A stretch of DNA of 64,000 bases from an uncultured Bacteroidales bacterium (lineage in GTDB: Bacteria > Bacteroidota > Bacteroidia > Bacteroidales > Bacteroidaceae): positions 1 through 64,000 of the forward strand of contig CADCHQ010000007.1 in the NCBI GenBank assembly GCA_902801325.1, written 5' to 3'. Both the position numbers and the translations under genes were made by a program. This document shows, piece by piece, positions 61,501-64,000 of this stretch (its first letter is position 1; each line of letters begins with the position of its first letter). Under the pieces are notes generated by a model. It ran no database searches. It was given only the letters and a program-made list of their open reading frames with translations, and had not been told where the DNA came from.

Positions 61501-64000
61501 TGCTTTCTATCCTCAGGAACGCGGTGCATACAACCTTTCAACCGATGTCGACCAAGATGGTAAATTCCTGCACCCAAGCGAGAAATGGGGCGGAATGATG
61601 CGCAAGATGGACAATACAGACTTCGAGACCATGAACGTTGAATACATCGAGTTCTGGTTGCTCGACCCCTTCATCTACACCCGCGATAAACCCGGCAACC
61701 ACGGCGGTGACTTCTACATCAACTTAGGAGAGATTTCGGAAGACATACTGAAGGACGGTAAGAAATACTTTGAAAGCGGTATGCCCATTGACGGGGACCA
61801 ATCGTACTACACCGAGACCACATGGGGACGCATACCCACGACTACCAGTGTCACCTATGCCTTCAACAACGAAGGTGGAGCGCGTTCGTCACAAGATATC
61901 GGTCTCAATGGACTGACTTCTGAACAAGAGCGCACCTTTGGCCCCTATGCCACATTCTTGCAAGAGATGCAAGGCAAGGTAAACGCACAGGTTTACGACT
62001 CGCTTTACAACGACCCTGCCAGTGACGACTATCACTATTATCGTGGTTCTGACTATGACCGCGACAAAAAGTCCATTCTCGACCGCTACAAGCGCATCAA
62101 TATGCCAGAAGGCAACTCGCCTGATTCCAACAACTCACCCGAGAGTTACGAGACGGCATACAAGACTACGCCTGACGTGGAAGATCTGAACCTCGACTAC
62201 ACGCTTAATGAATACGAGAAGTATTTCCAATACCATATCTCCGTACGTCCCGAGGACCTGACCGTTGGACGCAACCACATTGTGGACAAGCGCGTATATA
62301 CTGCCACGCTCAGAAACGGAAACAAAGAAGAAGTCAACTGGTATCTCTTCCGTGTTCCCCTAAATAGTTATGAGTCGAAGGTGGGCAACATCAGCGACTT
62401 CACCAGCATTCGCTTCATGCGTATGTTCTTGACGGGCTTTGAAGAGCCTATTGTAATGCGTCTGGCAACCCTCGACCTCGTTCATGGTGATTGGCGTAGT
62501 TATGAGCAAGCACTTTACACAGGCGAAGCTCCATCCAGCAGCGCCACGATGACGGTAAGCACAGTCAGCATCGAAGAGAATGGTAGCAAGCAACCCGTCA
62601 ACTATGTCCTGCCTCCAGGCATCAGTCGTGTCACCGACCCCAACCAGAGCCAGTTGGTGGAGGAGAACGAGCAGAGCTTGTGTCTGGTCGTAGAGAACCT
62701 TTCGCCGGGCGATGCCAAAGCAGTGTATAAGAACTGCAATTACGACATGCGCCAGTATAAGCACCTGCAACTCTTCGTCCATGCCAATGCGCTGATGAAC
62801 GATATCACCGACCTGCAAGATGGTGAGACAAGTGTCTTCCTGCGCTTGGGAAGTGATTACAAGAGCAACTTCTACGAGTACGAAGTGCCACTCACCATTA
62901 CACCCGAGCGCCCAGGAAAGGCTTACGACACTTACTCTGCCGCGGATTGTCGCGCTGTATGGCCTGCCGAGAATATGATTAACATCGACATGGACATCCT
63001 CACCAACCTGAAGAAGGAACGCAATAAGCAAAAGAGTCTGGGCCTCATCTCTTTCAACCAACTCTTCTATGCTTACGACGACAACTATCCCAGCAACCGC
63101 ATCTCCATCATGGGTAACCCAACGTTGGGTGAAGTGAAGACCATCATGATAGGTGTACGCAACAACGGGCGCATGGTAAAGAGCGTGGAAATATGGGCCA
63201 ATGAACTGCGTCTGCAGGAATTCACTAACGAAGGCGGATGGGCCGCACAAGGCACACTCAACATCCAACTCTCTGACTTGGGTAGTGTGAACGCCACCGG
63301 ACACATAGAGAAGGCAGGCTTCGGAGGCATCGAACAGACCGTTGCCGAGCGCAAGGACGAGGACAACATCAACTATGCCATTACCACACAGTTCGACCTC
63401 GGCAAGGTATTCCCAGAGAAAGCAAAGATTAATGCCCCACTCTATTATAGTTTCAGCAAGGAGACAGTTAAGCCCAAGTACAATCCTCTGGACACTGACA
63501 TGTTGCTCAACGACGCACTCGATGCCTTGCAGACTAAGGAGGAAAAAGACTCGCTCAAAGCCCTCACCACCATCAAGGAGACCCAGCGCAACCTCTCACT
63601 GTCAGGTGTAAAAGTGAACATTAGCAGTCGTAACCATCCCATGCCTTACGACCCATCGAACTTCACCTTCAACTATTCGCGTCGAAGCGCCACACGCGAA
63701 GGCGTAACTACCGTTTACGAATACGATCGTTCGTGGCGTGCAGGCATGAACTATGCTTGGAGTCCCAACTGGAAAGTATGGGAGCCCTTTAAGGATCTCA
63801 TCAAGTCGAAGTCAAAGTGGCTAGACTTGCTCAAAGAGCAGAACCTGGCCTTTGCACCCCAGAGCCTCACCTTTACCACAGAAATCAACCGCACCTACAG
63901 CGAAGAACAAAGCCGTGACGTGGAGAACCTCGACAACCACGAAGCCATTCCCGTTATCTTCTCGCAGAGTTATCTCTGGAACCGTGAGTTCTCGCTCAAA
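58532..64000 (+). CDS. sprA: Type IX secretion / gliding protein SprA (Sov), 3' end cut by window
   Basis: SprA is the giant outer membrane translocon barrel of the type IX secretion system. The frame is open from 58532 to the end of the window (1823 codons); family members have about 2400 residues, so the C-terminus is missing. The start TTG at 58532, three nt after ruvA, gives a proper signal peptide (DGKKVIIGVLMAMILSIMAFA); ATG 58565 is the alternative but would remove the basic n-region. A Thr/Asn/Gln-rich tract (about 85-145) precedes the family segments TPDEYKEWTMRQSMSKYFRD, FDFDEKINMNMTGSVGDKINLKLNYNTDASFDFD and LVEAGNVSMPSNNSLIPGVSSLFG. It indicates a T9SS in this organism. Confidence 0.95.
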   Translation, partial: MDGKKVIIGVLMAMILSIMAFANSNTAPLTGAMEMAAPKDTTKQKKPRYSVRKTTAENQKEAEHKSTDLRDPDNLQTEVSYDEKTNTYQVGTTLGEGKGQKTTTSRTSNTNQTSRTNNQTGNTSRRSGNTNQSRNATNVTSTGTATGLGYTASQRTQLDLTHNYLDAPLLMTPDEYKEWTMRQSMSKYFRDRNAELFESKGKSKFDFTDMHFDLGPAEKIFGPGGVQIKTQGSAELKLGMNTKKVDNPSLAANRRKTTGFDFDEKINMNMTGSVGDKINLKLNYNTDASFDFDSQSMKLKYDGKEDEIIKLVEAGNVSMPSNNSLIPGVSSLFGLRTDVQFGRLKLQTVVSQKKSATKSVSSKGGGSTNTFEFSATNYEENRHFYLAHYFRQQYDKNMKTLPTIASGITIKRVEVWVTNKTSNAANNRNIIALADLAENEVIGNKGLWGSTSVSVPSNKSNSEYSTMVGELANARDISQATQVLDGYGLVGGEDYEKLQSARLLNSSEYFVNTTLGYISLNSNLQTDDVLGIAYEYTYGGVTYQVGEFSGDVTENAKALFVKLLKPSSGSPQLTTWRLMMKNVYSLGATSVSQEKFRLDIKYQSDSSGVYVTYLPEAGLKNTTLLKAMNLDRLDNNNKSNSNGQFDFVEGYTIRKGRIYFPVAEPFGEHLRKWIGNNQTADKYCFPELYDSTKTVAKQIAEHDKFLLTGQYKGTNGSQIDLGATNIAQGSVIVTAGGVTLTENTDYTVDYNMGIVTIINQSIIDAGTNISASVESNDNYGMQRKTMLGVNMDYELSKNFTVGGSLMFLNEQPLTTKVSMGNEPLRNTLWGAHLSWKRESQWLTNMLDKLPLIRATQPSQISFNAEFAQLMAGQNKRIQGSASYLDDFENSSFKESLATPQYWTQASTPSMFPESKLTNDIRYGYNRALLAWYYVDPLFTRRSSTLTPSHIKSDLEQLSNHYVREVYERELYPQKAQNSYNSATSLNVLNLAFYPQERGAYNLSTDVDQDGKFLHPSEKWGGMMRKMDNTDFETMNVEYIEFWLLDPFIYTRDKPGNHGGDFYINLGEISEDILKDGKKYFESGMPIDGDQSYYTETTWGRIPTTTSVTYAFNNEGGARSSQDIGLNGLTSEQERTFGPYATFLQEMQGKVNAQVYDSLYNDPASDDYHYYRGSDYDRDKKSILDRYKRINMPEGNSPDSNNSPESYETAYKTTPDVEDLNLDYTLNEYEKYFQYHISVRPEDLTVGRNHIVDKRVYTATLRNGNKEEVNWYLFRVPLNSYESKVGNISDFTSIRFMRMFLTGFEEPIVMRLATLDLVHGDWRSYEQALYTGEAPSSSATMTVSTVSIEENGSKQPVNYVLPPGISRVTDPNQSQLVEENEQSLCLVVENLSPGDAKAVYKNCNYDMRQYKHLQLFVHANALMNDITDLQDGETSVFLRLGSDYKSNFYEYEVPLTITPERPGKAYDTYSAADCRAVWPAENMINIDMDILTNLKKERNKQKSLGLISFNQLFYAYDDNYPSNRISIMGNPTLGEVKTIMIGVRNNGRMVKSVEIWANELRLQEFTNEGGWAAQGTLNIQLSDLGSVNATGHIEKAGFGGIEQTVAERKDEDNINYAITTQFDLGKVFPEKAKINAPLYYSFSKETVKPKYNPLDTDMLLNDALDALQTKEEKDSLKALTTIKETQRNLSLSGVKVNISSRNHPMPYDPSNFTFNYSRRSATREGVTTVYEYDRSWRAGMNYAWSPNWKVWEPFKDLIKSKSKWLDLLKEQNLAFAPQSLTFTTEINRTYSEEQSRDVENLDNHEAIPVIFSQSYLWNREFSLK
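58567..58591 (+). other. Hairpin in the sprA translation-start region
   Basis: GGCTATGATAC (58567-58577) and GTATCATGGCC (58581-58591) form an 11-bp stem (one G-U pair) with a 3-nt loop inside signal-peptide codons 12-20, directly behind the ATG at 58565. Confidence 0.55.

Noticed and set aside
62360..63304. 314-aa minus-strand frame opposite sprA
   Set aside because: Shadow inside the continuous sprA frame.
6000..64000. tRNA or rRNA genes
   Set aside because: No gap shows a cloverleaf-like GGTTCGANNCC arm with matching acceptor stem; the GTTCGA text at 34.0 and 54.5 kb belongs to the 22-bp arrays.

Overview
The window looks like one chromosomal segment of an anaerobic or microaerophilic Bacteroidales, most likely Prevotella-like. 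This rests on Bacteroidota-type promoters (TTTG, about 20 bp, TAnnTTTG) upstream of many genes, family members typical of the order (DUF1599, DUF4492, DUF6057, Bacteroidota HU-like protein, sprA), a methylmalonyl-CoA decarboxylase operon, cytochrome bd oxidase and the type IX secretion gene sprA. Species is not resolvable from the sequence alone. I see no rRNA, tRNA, CRISPR array, insertion sequence or prophage.

Layout. 1-5.9 kb: HU-like protein (5' end cut by the window), then on the minus strand folE, a SPOR protein, tpiA, a DoxX/MauE-like membrane protein, DUF1599, an M23/LysM peptidase and ndk. 6-18.6 kb: two tripartite exporters (TolC/HlyD/two ABC-2 permeases on minus, TolC/HlyD/MFS on plus) flank the DUF4492-cydA-cydB operon. 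18.6-26.6 kb: an XRE/DUF2975 pair with a repeat-bearing leader, an ECF sigma/anti-sigma-like/large exported protein operon, and an outer-membrane beta-barrel protein. 26.8-32.1 kb: recG, ispD, a DJ-1/PfpI protein, pdxJ, nadK. 32.1-41.9 kb: an ABC exporter, an unknown coiled-coil protein, a galactitol-type PTS IIC next to a KduI with a signal peptide, an EamA transporter, trmB, an Mrp ATPase, ilvE. 42-50.2 kb: xseB, xseA, DUF6057, a PD40 lipoprotein with a CXXCH motif, a histidine phosphatase and a fasciclin lipoprotein. 50.3-54.1 kb: the Na+-pumping methylmalonyl-CoA decarboxylase operon. 54.8-64 kb: MATE transporter, YfcE-like phosphoesterase, cysQ, ruvA and sprA (3' end cut by the window).

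The most unusual feature is the repeat content. (1) A GC-rich palindromic element with a CCCTCCCC/GGGGAGGG core occurs about 20 times, and at least eight coding sequences read through it, adding Pro/Gly/Arg-rich segments to proteins (worst in the anti-sigma-like gene, also TrmB, IspD, PfpI, MATE and the 729-aa protein). (2) Three degenerate tandem arrays with a strict 21-22 bp period (33.9-34.2, 43.5-43.7, 54.5-54.6 kb) share an alternating GAACC/GGTTC half-site architecture; two lie upstream of near-identical promoters. (3) AT-rich microsatellites of 7-9 bp lie inside coding sequences, including two signal peptides (8 bp x4 and 7 bp x4, units that would shift frame if a copy were gained or lost) and the linker of an ECF sigma factor (9 bp x7).

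Functionally the window combines housekeeping metabolism with envelope work. The mmd operon completes the succinate-to-propionate route and exports Na+; cytochrome bd scavenges O2; the KduI/PTS IIC pair suggests handling of pectin- or glycosaminoglycan-derived unsaturated uronates.
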